From RGIG4097 sp964550635 (lineage in GTDB: Bacteria; Bacillota; Clostridia; Christensenellales; CAG-917): a stretch of 43,669 bases of DNA. The translations under genes and the position numbers were made by a program. Location: contig CAZJZV010000012.1 in NCBI GenBank assembly GCA_964550635.1, forward strand, positions 1 through 43,669, in the 5' to 3' direction. The notes under the pieces were generated by a model. That model did not search any database. It was not told where the DNA came from and was given only the letters and a program-made list of their open reading frames with translations. Below, in pieces: positions 14,735 to 23,784 of this stretch; positions within the stretch are counted from its first letter, which is position 1; every line of letters starts with the position of its first letter.

Positions 14735-15931
14735 ATGAATTACGGCGAAATACTGAAAAATTTGTGGGATACGAGCGGACTTGCCAACTTCACTTGGCAA
14801 AACGCCGTCATGCTCATTATAGCGTGCGTATTCCTTTATTTAGGTATCAAAAAGCAATTTGAACCGCTACTTCTCGTTGGTATCGCGTTCGGTATGCTTC
14901 TCACCAACCTTCCCGTCGCAGGTCTTGACGATATGATCTATCACCCCGAATGGTGGACGGGCGACGCGGCAGTCTCGGAAGGCGTGGATTATTTGAATAT
15001 TCTGCAACACGGCGGTCTCATCGACATTCTCTACATAGGCGTCAAAACGGGCGTATATCCCTGCTTGATATTTATGGGCGTCGGCGCAATGACGGACTTC
15101 GAGCCTTTGCTCTCCAATCCTAAATCCTTGCTTCTCGGCGCGGCGGCACAACTTGGTGTTTACGTTGCGTTCTTCTTCGCAATCTGCATCGGTTTCACCG
15201 GTCCCGAAGCGGCAAGTATCGGTATCATCGGCGGAGCGGACGGCCCCACAGCAATCTGGCTCACCAAATCCCTTGCTCCCCACCTTCTCGCACCTATCGC
15301 AGTCGCGGCGTATTCCTATATGGCACTCATCCCTCTCATTCAGCCCCCGCTCATGAAGTTGATGACCACCAAGAAGGAAAGAGCAATCGTCATGAAACCC
15401 ACCAGAAAAGTCAAAAAGAGCGAAAAGATTTTGTTCCCCATCATCGTCACTCTCGCGACTTGCTTCATTCTTCCTTCCGTCGCAGGTTTGCTTGGATGCC
15501 TTATGTTTGGCAACCTTTTGAAGGAATGCGGAGTCACCGAAAGATTGTCCGACACCGTCCAAAACGCACTCATGAACATCGTTACGTTGTTCCTTGGCAT
15601 CTCCGTCGGCGCAACCGCACAAGCGGCAACCTTCTTGAAACTTCAAACCATCTACATCATCGCACTCGGTCTCGGCGCGTTTATGTTCGCAACCTTCGGC
15701 GGATTGCTCTTCGGCAAAATTATGTGCTTCGTCACGAAAGGCAAAGTCAATCCCCTTATCGGTTCGGCAGGCGTTTCGGCAGTGCCTATGGCGGCGCGTG
15801 TCTCCAACAACGTAGGACGTCTATATAATAAGGATAACTACTTGCTAATGCACGCAATGGGTCCCAACGTCGCAGGCGTTATCGGCTCGGCGGTCGCGGC
15901 AGGTTTCTTGATGGCAGTCTTCCATCCGTAA
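14735..15931 (+). CDS. oadB: Na+-transporting oxaloacetate decarboxylase beta subunit
   Basis: A 398-residue polytopic membrane protein that decarboxylates carboxybiotin and exports Na+. The conserved GGADGPTAIW block near residues 168-177 contains the Asp implicated in Na+ and proton handling. The signature near GSAGVSAVPMAARV is also present, and about nine to eleven helices are visible. Length is close to characterised family members (about 370-430). This is a primary Na+ pump of fermentative anaerobes. The same beta subunit type serves methylmalonyl-CoA and glutaconyl-CoA decarboxylases; the alpha subunit identifies the substrate. Confidence 0.95.
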   Translation: MNYGEILKNLWDTSGLANFTWQNAVMLIIACVFLYLGIKKQFEPLLLVGIAFGMLLTNLPVAGLDDMIYHPEWWTGDAAVSEGVDYLNILQHGGLIDILYIGVKTGVYPCLIFMGVGAMTDFEPLLSNPKSLLLGAAAQLGVYVAFFFAICIGFTGPEAASIGIIGGADGPTAIWLTKSLAPHLLAPIAVAAYSYMALIPLIQPPLMKLMTTKKERAIVMKPTRKVKKSEKILFPIIVTLATCFILPSVAGLLGCLMFGNLLKECGVTERLSDTVQNALMNIVTLFLGISVGATAQAATFLKLQTIYIIALGLGAFMFATFGGLLFGKIMCFVTKGKVNPLIGSAGVSAVPMAARVSNNVGRLYNKDNYLLMHAMGPNVAGVIGSAVAAGFLMAVFHP

Positions 15932-15934
15932 GAT

Positions 15935-16708
15935 ATGTTGATTTCAATAGAAAAGTATATCGCAAAAAAGCAGGGCAATCGCTTGCCTTGCTTTTGCTTT
16001 AACGAGATAGATTCCACCAACCGCATTGCCAAATCCTATATTGCGGACGGCAAGGTCGCGGATAGGGCGGTGTTTATCGCGCGCACTCAAACGTCGGGGC
16101 GGGGTAGATACGACAGAAAGTTTCTATCCCCAAAAGGCGGAGTGTATTTGACCTATGTCGTGAGAGTGCCGAGCGAGGCGGATTTCGTCGGTTTCGGACT
16201 TTATAGCGCACTTGCGGTCGTGCATATGCTCTCGTCTTTCGCGGACGAAAATTCTCTCTCAATCAAGTGGCCCAACGACGTGAAACTCAACGATAAAAAG
16301 ATTGCGGGCATTCTTCCCGAATCCGTGGAAAAGGACGGAGAGAGATTCGTGCTCGTCGGAATAGGCGTAAACGTTGACACAAATCCTTGCGACTTGCATT
16401 CCGTCGAAATCGCAACTTCCTTGCGCGCGGTTAGCGGGAAACGTTACGACGTGAAAAAGGCGGCGGCTATGCTTGCGGTCGCTTTGTCCGACCTTGAAGA
16501 TATGTATTTCGGCAAGTTTGTCGATGACCTATCCGATGAATATAACCGCTATTCTTCGACCATAGGGAAAAAGATAACCTACAAGTCGGCGCAGGGTGAA
16601 AACGTCTGCGGAAAGGCGGTCGGCGTTGAGAGCGACGGCTCTCTCGTCGTCGTCAGGGACGGAGTCGAAGAAAAAGTCGTTTGGGGAGAAATCGTAGAGA
16701 ATGCGTAA
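15935..16708 (+). CDS. birA: Biotin--protein ligase, monofunctional
   Basis: A 257-residue biotin ligase that attaches biotin to carrier lysines using ATP. Seen are the biotinyl-AMP loop TSGRGRYDRKFLSPKGG and the catalytic block KWPNDVKLNDKKIAG. The C-terminal SH3-like domain is at about 210-257. The protein begins directly with the catalytic domain, so the DNA-binding N-terminus of bifunctional BirA is absent and it should not act as a repressor. It starts four bases after oadB, a clear functional link with the biotin carrier of the operon. Confidence 0.92.
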   Translation: MLISIEKYIAKKQGNRLPCFCFNEIDSTNRIAKSYIADGKVADRAVFIARTQTSGRGRYDRKFLSPKGGVYLTYVVRVPSEADFVGFGLYSALAVVHMLSSFADENSLSIKWPNDVKLNDKKIAGILPESVEKDGERFVLVGIGVNVDTNPCDLHSVEIATSLRAVSGKRYDVKKAAAMLAVALSDLEDMYFGKFVDDLSDEYNRYSSTIGKKITYKSAQGENVCGKAVGVESDGSLVVVRDGVEEKVVWGEIVENA

Positions 16709-17639
16709 GTTGACGGGCACGATAATTCTGCTAATAACCGCACTAGTCTGGGGTTTTGCATTCGTCGTGCAACGACAGGGCGCAACCGCTCTCGACGGCT
16801 ATTCTTTCAGCGAATTGCGCTACGTCATCGCAACCGTATCTTTGGTTGCGCTCGTCGCGCTTTCTGATTTCATTGCGAAAAAGCGCGGAAAGGAAAGAAT
16901 AGGTTTCAATCGCGATACGGTTGTCGGCGGTATCATTTGCGGCGTCGTGCTCATGTTTTCCACTCTCGTGCAACAACTGGGACTCGAAGAAACCGAAGCG
17001 GGTAAGGCGGGTTTCATCACCGCGCTTTATATCGTCATCGTCCCATTTATGAGTATGCTCACGGGGCGCAAAACGACGGTCAACGGCAGGTTTGCAATCG
17101 TGATTGCGATAGCGGGATTTTGGCTCATGTGCGTGACGGGAGATTTCACCGTTAGCAAAGGGGAGTTGCTCATCTTGCTATGCGCTTTTGCGTTTTCACT
17201 ACAAATCGTATTCATCGATTTGTACGCTCAAAAGGCGGACGCACTCAAATTCAATCTTATGCAATTTGCGACTTGTGCGGTCGTGGGTTTGCCCTTTATG
17301 GCATGGAACGGTTTTCCGTCCGCGGAGAGCATAGGCGATTGTATTTTGCCCTTGCTTTATATCGGCGTGTTGTCAAGCGCGGTCGCATACACCTTGCAAG
17401 TCGCAGGGCAGAAGAGAGTATCTCCGTCAACGTCAACGCTCATCATGAGTCTTGAGTCGGTGTTCAGTTTGATATTCGGCGCAATCTTCCTGAACGAGCA
17501 AAATTCCGCAAGAGAATTGGGCGGTTGCCTGCTTGTTTTCATAGCGGTATTCGTTGCGCAGTTTAGCGTGGAGCGCACCTTCCTCGACTTCGATATGACG
17601 GCGGAAAAACGCTTGCTCTCGAAACAAAAAAATCTTTGA
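16701..17639 (+). CDS. EamA/DMT-family transporter
   Basis: A 312-residue membrane protein with ten predicted helices in two EamA repeats, including the ITALVWGFAFVVQR start and the typical LGVLSSAVAYTLQ-like block (here YIGVLSSAVAYTLQVAGQK) in the second half. Family members export or import amino acids, nucleosides or other metabolites, and the substrate here is unknown. The ATG overlaps the end of birA by eight bases, so the genes are coupled. Last gene of the operon before a strong terminator. Confidence 0.9.
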   Translation: MRKLTGTIILLITALVWGFAFVVQRQGATALDGYSFSELRYVIATVSLVALVALSDFIAKKRGKERIGFNRDTVVGGIICGVVLMFSTLVQQLGLEETEAGKAGFITALYIVIVPFMSMLTGRKTTVNGRFAIVIAIAGFWLMCVTGDFTVSKGELLILLCAFAFSLQIVFIDLYAQKADALKFNLMQFATCAVVGLPFMAWNGFPSAESIGDCILPLLYIGVLSSAVAYTLQVAGQKRVSPSTSTLIMSLESVFSLIFGAIFLNEQNSARELGGCLLVFIAVFVAQFSVERTFLDFDMTAEKRLLSKQKNL

Positions 17640-17672
17640 ATTAGGTTTGCAAGGGTATAAAAACAAGATAAG

Positions 17673-17699
17673 AAAAACGCTCCGAACGGAGCGTTTTTT
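17673..17699 (+). terminator. Bidirectional rho-independent terminator
   Basis: Eleven-bp stem (17673-17683 / 17688-17698), tetraloop GAAC, followed by T-run on the plus strand and mirrored by A-run, so it can also end the minus-strand dap operon. A second hairpin, arms 17746-17754 / 17770-17778, directly follows the dapB stop on the minus strand. Confidence 0.88.
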
Positions 17700-17778
17700 C
17701 ATATGCGTTGCTTGAATTGAATTTTGTGTCAAGTTTCAAAATCGGCGGTTTATCGTGTTGTTTGCGCTAGATAAACCG

Positions 17779-18960
17779 TCAAATTCCGTAATATCTCTTG
17801 AGTGCGACTTCCGCGTCCGCTTTTGCTTCGCGGTTGATTGCGCAAGAGATTTTCGTCTCCGAAGTCGTGATTGCGTATATCTGCGCGCCCGCGCCTTTCA
17901 GTTGTGAAAGCACGTCGAGTGCAACACCGCTTTCGTGTTCCATGCCCGCGCCTTCCGCCGTGATTTTGACGGTGCCGACTACGCATTTATGTTTGACGTC
18001 CGTCATCTTTTCCACCATTGCAAGGTCGTCGTCGGACAGACTGAATGACACCGCAAGAGTGCCGTCGTCGTTTGCGTTTTGGGAAATCATATCGATGTTG
18101 ACGTTGCTATCCTTGACCTTGCGGAGAAGGGTGAGAAAGTCAAGGGACGAGATGGATGCGAAGTTGATGAGAGATACGTTTTCTTCCGCCGTGACCGAAG
18201 TGACCGCATAGAAACTGCCGAGAATGGAATTCATATCGTACAGTCCGCATTGCTTGGTCATAAGGTAGGATGCCGCGCGGAGTGCGCCTTTGACGAAAAC
18301 TTCTTTGCTTTCCGCTTCGTGACAGAGAGTGATTCTCTCGCCCGTGCCGAGGAACATTACGTCGTGCTTGCCGACGACGGAGCCGCCGCGGATTGCGTGA
18401 ATGCCGATTTCGGACGGATCGCGTCTTTTTGCGGTTTCGTGTCTTCCGAATTCGGGGTTTAGGGGACGGACTTCGCAGATTGCGTTTGCGATAGAAAGCG
18501 CCGTGCCGCTAGGGGCGTCGAGTTTTTTGTTGTGGTGCGCTTCCACGATTTCAATATCGTAGGAGTCCCCGAGAAATTTCGTCGCTTCTTTCGCAAGGTT
18601 AGAGAGAAGGTTTATGCCAAGGGACATATTCGCGGATTTGAAAATCGCGATTTGTTTGGATGCGTATTCGATGCGTTTTTGTTGCTCTTCGGTGTGTCCC
18701 GTCGTTGCGATGACGCACTTCACTCCGTTTTTCACTGCGTAGTCGAGAAGGGAGTCGAGCATTGCGGGGGCGGAAAAGTCGATGATGACGTCCGCGCCCA
18801 AAGGACACTCGTCGAAACTTGCGTACACCGGGAAGGGCAGGTCGCCCGCGGAGTATGCGTCCACGCCGAATACGATTTTGTAATTCTCGTCACCGAGAAG
18901 GGATTTATAGGTTGTGCGCCCCATTCTGCCCGACGCACCTGCCAAACATACGTTTATCAT
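17779..18960 (-). CDS. dapB: Dihydrodipicolinate reductase fused to tandem ACT domains
   Basis: Residues 1-247 are 4-hydroxy-tetrahydrodipicolinate reductase: nucleotide-binding GASGRMGR, catalytic EAHHNKKLDAPSGTA (about 140-154) and IRGGSVVGKHDVMF. Ordinary DapB ends here (about 250 residues). Residues 252-393 instead continue into two ACT modules like those of aspartokinase: AVTSVTAEENVSLINF with NVNIDMISQ, then VKITAEGAGM with ITTSETKISCAI, the hallmark of aspartokinase C-termini. No kinase catalytic domain is present. ACT pairs bind amino acids, so allosteric control by lysine or a relative is inferred. The start overlaps the dapA end (ATGA). The frame runs through without disruption. Confidence 0.93.
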   Translation of the reverse strand: MINVCLAGASGRMGRTTYKSLLGDENYKIVFGVDAYSAGDLPFPVYASFDECPLGADVIIDFSAPAMLDSLLDYAVKNGVKCVIATTGHTEEQQKRIEYASKQIAIFKSANMSLGINLLSNLAKEATKFLGDSYDIEIVEAHHNKKLDAPSGTALSIANAICEVRPLNPEFGRHETAKRRDPSEIGIHAIRGGSVVGKHDVMFLGTGERITLCHEAESKEVFVKGALRAASYLMTKQCGLYDMNSILGSFYAVTSVTAEENVSLINFASISSLDFLTLLRKVKDSNVNIDMISQNANDDGTLAVSFSLSDDDLAMVEKMTDVKHKCVVGTVKITAEGAGMEHESGVALDVLSQLKGAGAQIYAITTSETKISCAINREAKADAEVALKRYYGI

Positions 18961-19826
18961 AAGAATTCCTTGAGAGCGGCGGTGAGTCTTGCCGTGTTTT
19001 CTTCAGTCATTTCGGTGAGAGGCAGGCGGAGTTGACCGTTGCCGAAACCGAGAATTTGTGCGCCTTTCTTTGCGGGGATAGGATTGACTTCGCAGAAGAG
19101 CGCCTTGACCAAGGGGAGCATTTTGAGTTGCATTTTGCTTGCGACCGCGAAATCTCCTTCGAGTGCTTTTCTCGTCATATCGGAAGTGAAGCGGGGGATG
19201 ACGTTGCTTGCCACGCTGATGACGCCCGTGCCGCCCATTGCCATAATGGGCACGGTTATGCCGTCGTCACCGCTGATGACCGACGCATCGTCGCCGACAA
19301 GGCGGATACATTCTTCGATTTGTTCGATATTGCCGCTTGCTTCTTTGATTGCGACGACGTTTTTATGTTTTGCGATTTTCGCAAAGGTGGCGGGGAGCAT
19401 ATTCACACCCGTACGCCCCGGCACGTTGTAGCAGATGATGGGGATATTCACCGCATCCGCGATTGCCGTATAGTGTGCGACGAGACCGTCTTGGGTGCAT
19501 TTGTTGTAGTAAGGCGTGACGACGAGAAGTCCGTCTGCGCCCATTTTCTCCGCGAGCAAACTCATTTCGATTGCGCTAGCGGTGCTATTTGCGCCCGATC
19601 CGACGATGATGGGGAGTTTGCCTTTGAGTTTTTTCACAACGAATTCGATGACGGATTTTTTCTCGTCAAGGGACATCGTTGCAGGCTCGCCCGTCGTTCC
19701 GAGAATGACGAGAGCGTCCACTCCGTTTTCCACTTGGAAATCGAGCAGTCTATCAAGGGCGGGGAAGTCCACGCCGTCGTTTGTGAAGGGAGTGATAAGG
19801 GCAGTTGCCGTACCTTTGAATAACAT
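18957..19826 (-). CDS. dapA: 4-hydroxy-tetrahydrodipicolinate synthase
   Basis: Condenses pyruvate with aspartate semialdehyde in the diaminopimelate/lysine pathway. The 289-residue TIM barrel has the substrate motif GTTGEPATMS, the YYNK block with catalytic Tyr, YNVPGRTG, and the Schiff-base lysine in AIKEASG (about residue 160). Length matches the family. It lies three bases after asd and overlaps dapB by four, so the order asd-dapA-dapB follows the pathway. Confidence 0.96.
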   Translation of the reverse strand: MLFKGTATALITPFTNDGVDFPALDRLLDFQVENGVDALVILGTTGEPATMSLDEKKSVIEFVVKKLKGKLPIIVGSGANSTASAIEMSLLAEKMGADGLLVVTPYYNKCTQDGLVAHYTAIADAVNIPIICYNVPGRTGVNMLPATFAKIAKHKNVVAIKEASGNIEQIEECIRLVGDDASVISGDDGITVPIMAMGGTGVISVASNVIPRFTSDMTRKALEGDFAVASKMQLKMLPLVKALFCEVNPIPAKKGAQILGFGNGQLRLPLTEMTEENTARLTAALKEFL

Positions 19827-19829
19827 TTT

Positions 19830-20840
19830 TTATGCCTCCGTCGCGTTTTTGATGAGGAGTTGAACGATTTGAACTGCGTTTGTTGCAGCGCCTTTGCGGA
19901 TATTGTCCGCGACAACCCAGAGATTGACGCCGCTCTCAACGCTTTCGTCTATGCGGATACGTCCCACGAACACTTCGTCGTGATTCTCCGCGTATATGGG
20001 CATGGGGTAGACGTTGTTTGCGGGGTCGTCTTGCACGACGATTCCTTCAAAGGATGCAAGCGCATCCACCACGCCTTCTCTGGTGCAGGGTTTTTCAAAT
20101 TCCACGTTGATAGACTCGCTGTGTCCGTGGAATACGGGGACGCGCACCGTAGTTGCGGTGATACGGAGATTGTCGTCGTGGAGAATTTTTTTCGTTTCCG
20201 CTATCATCTTCCATTCCTCTTTGGTGTAGCCGTTTTCAAGGAATACGTCGATATGGGGGAGCATATTGAATGCGATAGGATAGGGGAATTTTTGGGGTGC
20301 TTCGCCGTTGGTGCCGTTTTTGAGGTCGTTGTAACCCGCTACGCCTGCGCCGGATACCGCTTGGTAGGTGGAGTAGACGATACGTTTGATGCCGTACTTG
20401 TCGTAAAGGGGTTTGAGTGCGACCATTGCTTGAATGGTGGAGCAGTTGGGGTTTGCGATGATACCCTTATTCCACTTGACGTCTTCGGGGTTGACTTCGG
20501 GGACGACGAGGGGGACGTCGTCGTGCATTCTCCATTCGGAAGAGTTGTCAACGACGATTGCGCCCGCTTTCACGAATACGGGTGCGAAAGTGCGGGAAGT
20601 GCCCGCGCCCGCAGAGAACAAAGCAAAGTCAACTTTGCCCGCGAGATTCATAACGTTTTCTTCGGTGAGTTCGATGACCGTATGGGTTTTGCCCATGAAA
20701 TTTATCTGTTTGCCCGCGCTTCTGCTCGACGCAAAAAGGTAGTAGTTATCTACCGAAAGTTGTCTTTCGGTGAGGACTTCGAGGAACTTGTTGCCCACCA
20801 TGCCGGTCGCTCCGACCACTGCAATGTTAAATTTTTTCAT
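19830..20840 (-). CDS. asd: Aspartate-semialdehyde dehydrogenase
   Basis: Reduces aspartyl phosphate to aspartate semialdehyde, the branch point to lysine, threonine and methionine. The 336-residue protein has NADP-binding GATGMVGNKFLEVL, the catalytic Cys in NPNCSTIQ (about residue 130) and the RVPVFHGHSES block with the active-site His. Ribosome binding site AGGAG precedes the ATG at 20840. It is first in the operon behind a strong promoter. The leader is too short for a lysine riboswitch. Confidence 0.96.
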   Translation of the reverse strand: MKKFNIAVVGATGMVGNKFLEVLTERQLSVDNYYLFASSRSAGKQINFMGKTHTVIELTEENVMNLAGKVDFALFSAGAGTSRTFAPVFVKAGAIVVDNSSEWRMHDDVPLVVPEVNPEDVKWNKGIIANPNCSTIQAMVALKPLYDKYGIKRIVYSTYQAVSGAGVAGYNDLKNGTNGEAPQKFPYPIAFNMLPHIDVFLENGYTKEEWKMIAETKKILHDDNLRITATTVRVPVFHGHSESINVEFEKPCTREGVVDALASFEGIVVQDDPANNVYPMPIYAENHDEVFVGRIRIDESVESGVNLWVVADNIRKGAATNAVQIVQLLIKNATEA

Positions 20841-20878
20841 AGTAATCTCCTGAAATCGTATACTTTTCCATTAAAAAA

Positions 20879-20907
20879 AATATACCAACGCACACGCGAA
20901 ATGTCAA
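20879..20907 (-). promoter_or_regulatory. Promoter of the asd-dapA-dapB operon
   Basis: On the minus strand TTGACA (20907-20902) and TATATT (20884-20879) have 17-bp spacing. The leader is only about 30 nt, so no riboswitch or T-box fits. Confidence 0.72.
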
Positions 20908-20945
20908 ATTGTTGATATAAATTTCTCTAAATATATTTTATTTGT

Positions 20946-20974
20946 TTGATATTTATTTGGTGTTAGTGTAAAAT
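20946..20974 (+). promoter_or_regulatory. Promoter of the membrane protein-TPR operon
   Basis: TTGATA (20946-20951) and TAAAAT (20969-20974) with 17-bp spacing, followed by AAAGGAG and the ATG at 20993. It is divergent from the asd promoter. Confidence 0.65.
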
Positions 20975-20992
20975 GTCCTAAAAGGAGTAGTT

Positions 20993-22108
20993 ATGGCAAA
21001 TCAAACTCAATCACCTTACGCAAAGCCCCAAAAAGAACCGAAGTTCGTCCTCGGAAACCTTTTCGTCGATGCAAACGTCGTCGTCGAACCCGCCGAGCCT
21101 CAAAAGATAGTCGTCGCGGGTATGACCGAAGCAACGGTCAAAAAAGAGTATTCGGACAGCTTCTTCAAGCGCGGTATCGAAGTCTTCCGCGGTGAGTATT
21201 CCAAAACCTTCAAGTCAACCATTTGGTTCTTGGTCATATCCGTTTTGGTTTTCGCGGCGTACCTTATCGGCTTGACTCTCTACCAAGATCACGTTCTCGC
21301 GGATAGTTACAACTTCATGGCGAATATCGGCATAGGCTATCCCGGTGTCGGCGACAGCATCTCTCAAAGCGTCGCGCAACTCTATTGGGAAGTCTATCAA
21401 CCCGTCCTTATGTTCATGGCGGCAGCGATGATCATCGTATCTCCGTTTATGGCGGGACAGTTCTACGCCGCAAAACGTTCCTACTATCAAGACTCTTTCA
21501 AAATGTGCACCCGCACTTACTGGATGGGTTTTGCAAAACATTGGTGGAAGTTCTTGCTTGCAGGCACCGTATCCACTCTCATCATGCTCGCTATGGGCAC
21601 CGCTATGTGCAACCTGCTTGCAAAACAACAACTTGCCGCCGCAACCGCAGGCGACTATTGCGGAGTGGTGTTCTCGTTCATTATCGGCGCGCCCGTGCTT
21701 GCCTATATCATGGTGCTCATCGGATTGTTCACGACCTACGACCTTTCCTTGAAAGACGCACTCAAAGACGCACTCGTCATCATCGCAAACAACTGGATTT
21801 CGGTGATCATCGTCGGCGTGCTTTCTTCCGCACCCCTTCTTCTCCTTATCGCAGGCAAAACCGTCGCAATCATCGTGTACGCTGCGATGTTCCTTGCAGG
21901 TTACAATATCCTTGCGCTCGAATGGATCGCACTCGTGGATAGAGGTATGACCAAGTGCAAGAACCTTCTCGCATACGAAAAGAAGAAAAAGTTGCAAGAA
22001 AACCGCAAAGCACAAAAAACCGCCTACCAAGGCAACCCCGCAAAGAAAAAGAATAAAAAAACCGCTCAACAACCTTACGTAAATCCGAAAAAGAAAAAGA
22101 AGAAATAA
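20993..22108 (+). CDS. Polytopic membrane protein with Lys-rich tail, unknown function
   Basis: Not recognised. The 371-residue protein has a polar N-terminal 75 residues, then about six hydrophobic helices in the region 77-320 (one before a YQDHVLADSYNF loop, one beginning VLMFMAAAMIIV). It ends with a strongly basic tail of about 45 residues rich in Lys and Asn. The tail is probably cytoplasmic and could bind nucleic acid or acidic partners; the protein encoded two genes on has a very acidic tail. It is followed by a TPR protein whose ATG overlaps its stop, suggesting a scaffold complex at the membrane. Confidence 0.75.
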   Translation: MANQTQSPYAKPQKEPKFVLGNLFVDANVVVEPAEPQKIVVAGMTEATVKKEYSDSFFKRGIEVFRGEYSKTFKSTIWFLVISVLVFAAYLIGLTLYQDHVLADSYNFMANIGIGYPGVGDSISQSVAQLYWEVYQPVLMFMAAAMIIVSPFMAGQFYAAKRSYYQDSFKMCTRTYWMGFAKHWWKFLLAGTVSTLIMLAMGTAMCNLLAKQQLAAATAGDYCGVVFSFIIGAPVLAYIMVLIGLFTTYDLSLKDALKDALVIIANNWISVIIVGVLSSAPLLLLIAGKTVAIIVYAAMFLAGYNILALEWIALVDRGMTKCKNLLAYEKKKKLQENRKAQKTAYQGNPAKKKNKKTAQQPYVNPKKKKKK

Positions 22109-23784
22109 TGGCGAAAATCGTTGATTTCAAACTTTCCGATGAGGAATATATCGAATTGGCGGAAAGAAAATTGAACGACGGTGACGTCGAAAGCGCAATT
22201 TCTTATCTCAAATCTGCCGTAAAACAGAACGACTGCATAGCAAAAGCGTACGTTCTTTTCGGCAAGATTTACGCAGGTTTCGGCGCGTATCAGATTTCAA
22301 ACACGGCTCTCTATCGTGCTCTCGTGTCCTGTCCGACCGAAGAGGATGAAAGCCGTGCTTTTTATATGCTCGCAAACAACTTTCTCGAACTGGGCGACGG
22401 TGAGGCGGTGTCCTACTATATGCGCTATTTCGGGGATGATTTCGTCTTTCCGACCGATTTTGACGAAGAACCCGAAGCGGAATTTAGACTCATAGAAAAA
22501 GGCTCTGACAACAGCGAAGCGTTGATTTCGGAAGCGTATTCGCTCATGCAAGCGACGAAATTCGACGAAGCTATCGCTCTTGCGAAAAAGGTCAATCAGG
22601 ACGGTAAATTCGCCGCCGCGGCAAACCACGTCATTCTCGTGTGCTATATGATGAAAAACGACGTGGACAGAGTGATAGAAGAGGGCAACGCTATGCTCGC
22701 AAAGAACGATTCTCTTGCGGTCAGAAGTACGGTCGCGACCGCCTATCTCATGGAAGAGAGAATGGACGAAGCGTGTCGCGTGACCGAAAAATTGCTCGAA
22801 AACGACTACACTAAACTCGAAGAAATTCTCATCGTCCTGCCCCTTGCAGTCAATCTCAATATGCACTCCGAAGTGGTCAAGTATACGATGAGAGTGCTTG
22901 AAAAACTCCATTTCCAACCCAACAATATGATGTGGTTGTCCCAAGCGTTGTACAATCTCGGTCAAAAGGAAGAGGCAACGAAGGTCATGAATCGCATGAA
23001 GAATATCTACGGCGATTATTGCGCCGCCGATTACTACCTTTCCTTGTACGCCGAAAACCCCGATAGCGTGGAATACAACGTAAATATGCCGTATTCCGAA
23101 AGACTCAACCGCTACCGCGAGATTGAGAAATATATGCGCTATTCGAACGACGACTTGAAATCCGCTCTCGAAATGGAAAATAGCGGTGTCGCAGGTCTTA
23201 TCCGTTGGGCGTTTATAGACGGCAACGAGAAAATCACTTCGATGATTATGGGACGTCTTGCGTTTTTCCGCTCTGATTGGACGGAGCGTTTCTACCGCGA
23301 AAGGCTCATAAGTCCCGATCTTCAATTCGACGCAATGTCGAATATGCTCGGCTATATCGTCAACGATAGCACTTCTTTCACTGGGAGTATCGTCACGCAG
23401 GACCGCTTCAAAGACGTGAATTTCGAGTTGCCTATTTGTTTCTATCACACGACGGGCGCATTCAGAAACGCTCTCCGCTACTGCGTTTGCGACATCATCT
23501 TCACCGACGAAGACCCGACGACGTATCTCGGCAGATTCACCGCAATCGTCAACGAACTTGCGTGCGCGGTGGTGGGGGATAAAATCCTTTGGAGTAGTAA
23601 AGAGCGTGAGAAAATTCCGCGTATGCGCAGCATGAAAACCATAGTCGGCGCACTGATAAGCGAAGTGTATTACGACGAGCCCGACGCAATCGAAGACGCA
23701 ATATCTCGTTACGGACTCAGTCGCACGGTGCTGAATAAGTACCGCAAAATCATGTTTGGAGGTTCAGATTCGGATGAAAACTAA
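22108..23784 (+). CDS. Tetratricopeptide-repeat protein
   Basis: A 558-residue soluble protein. The first 330 residues show TPR-like helical pairs, for example AERKLNDGDVESAISYLK, AKAYVLFGKIYAGFGAYQ and ISEAYSLMQATKFDEAIAL. The C-terminal 200 residues do not match anything I know. TPR proteins act as protein-binding scaffolds. The ATG overlaps the stop of the membrane protein gene by one base, and the next gene starts within this one, so the three are an operon. Function unknown. Confidence 0.82.
   Translation: MAKIVDFKLSDEEYIELAERKLNDGDVESAISYLKSAVKQNDCIAKAYVLFGKIYAGFGAYQISNTALYRALVSCPTEEDESRAFYMLANNFLELGDGEAVSYYMRYFGDDFVFPTDFDEEPEAEFRLIEKGSDNSEALISEAYSLMQATKFDEAIALAKKVNQDGKFAAAANHVILVCYMMKNDVDRVIEEGNAMLAKNDSLAVRSTVATAYLMEERMDEACRVTEKLLENDYTKLEEILIVLPLAVNLNMHSEVVKYTMRVLEKLHFQPNNMMWLSQALYNLGQKEEATKVMNRMKNIYGDYCAADYYLSLYAENPDSVEYNVNMPYSERLNRYREIEKYMRYSNDDLKSALEMENSGVAGLIRWAFIDGNEKITSMIMGRLAFFRSDWTERFYRERLISPDLQFDAMSNMLGYIVNDSTSFTGSIVTQDRFKDVNFELPICFYHTTGAFRNALRYCVCDIIFTDEDPTTYLGRFTAIVNELACAVVGDKILWSSKEREKIPRMRSMKTIVGALISEVYYDEPDAIEDAISRYGLSRTVLNKYRKIMFGGSDSDEN

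Noticed and set aside
12542..15931. Methylmalonyl-CoA or glutaconyl-CoA decarboxylase
   Set aside because: The alpha subunit is of the TVLRDANQS pyruvate/oxaloacetate carboxyltransferase type, not the acyl-CoA carboxyltransferase type.
15935..16708. Bifunctional BirA repressor
   Set aside because: The protein starts at the catalytic domain, and the DNA-binding domain is absent.
20841..20878. Lysine riboswitch or T-box before asd
   Set aside because: The leader is only about 30 nt, far too short for either.
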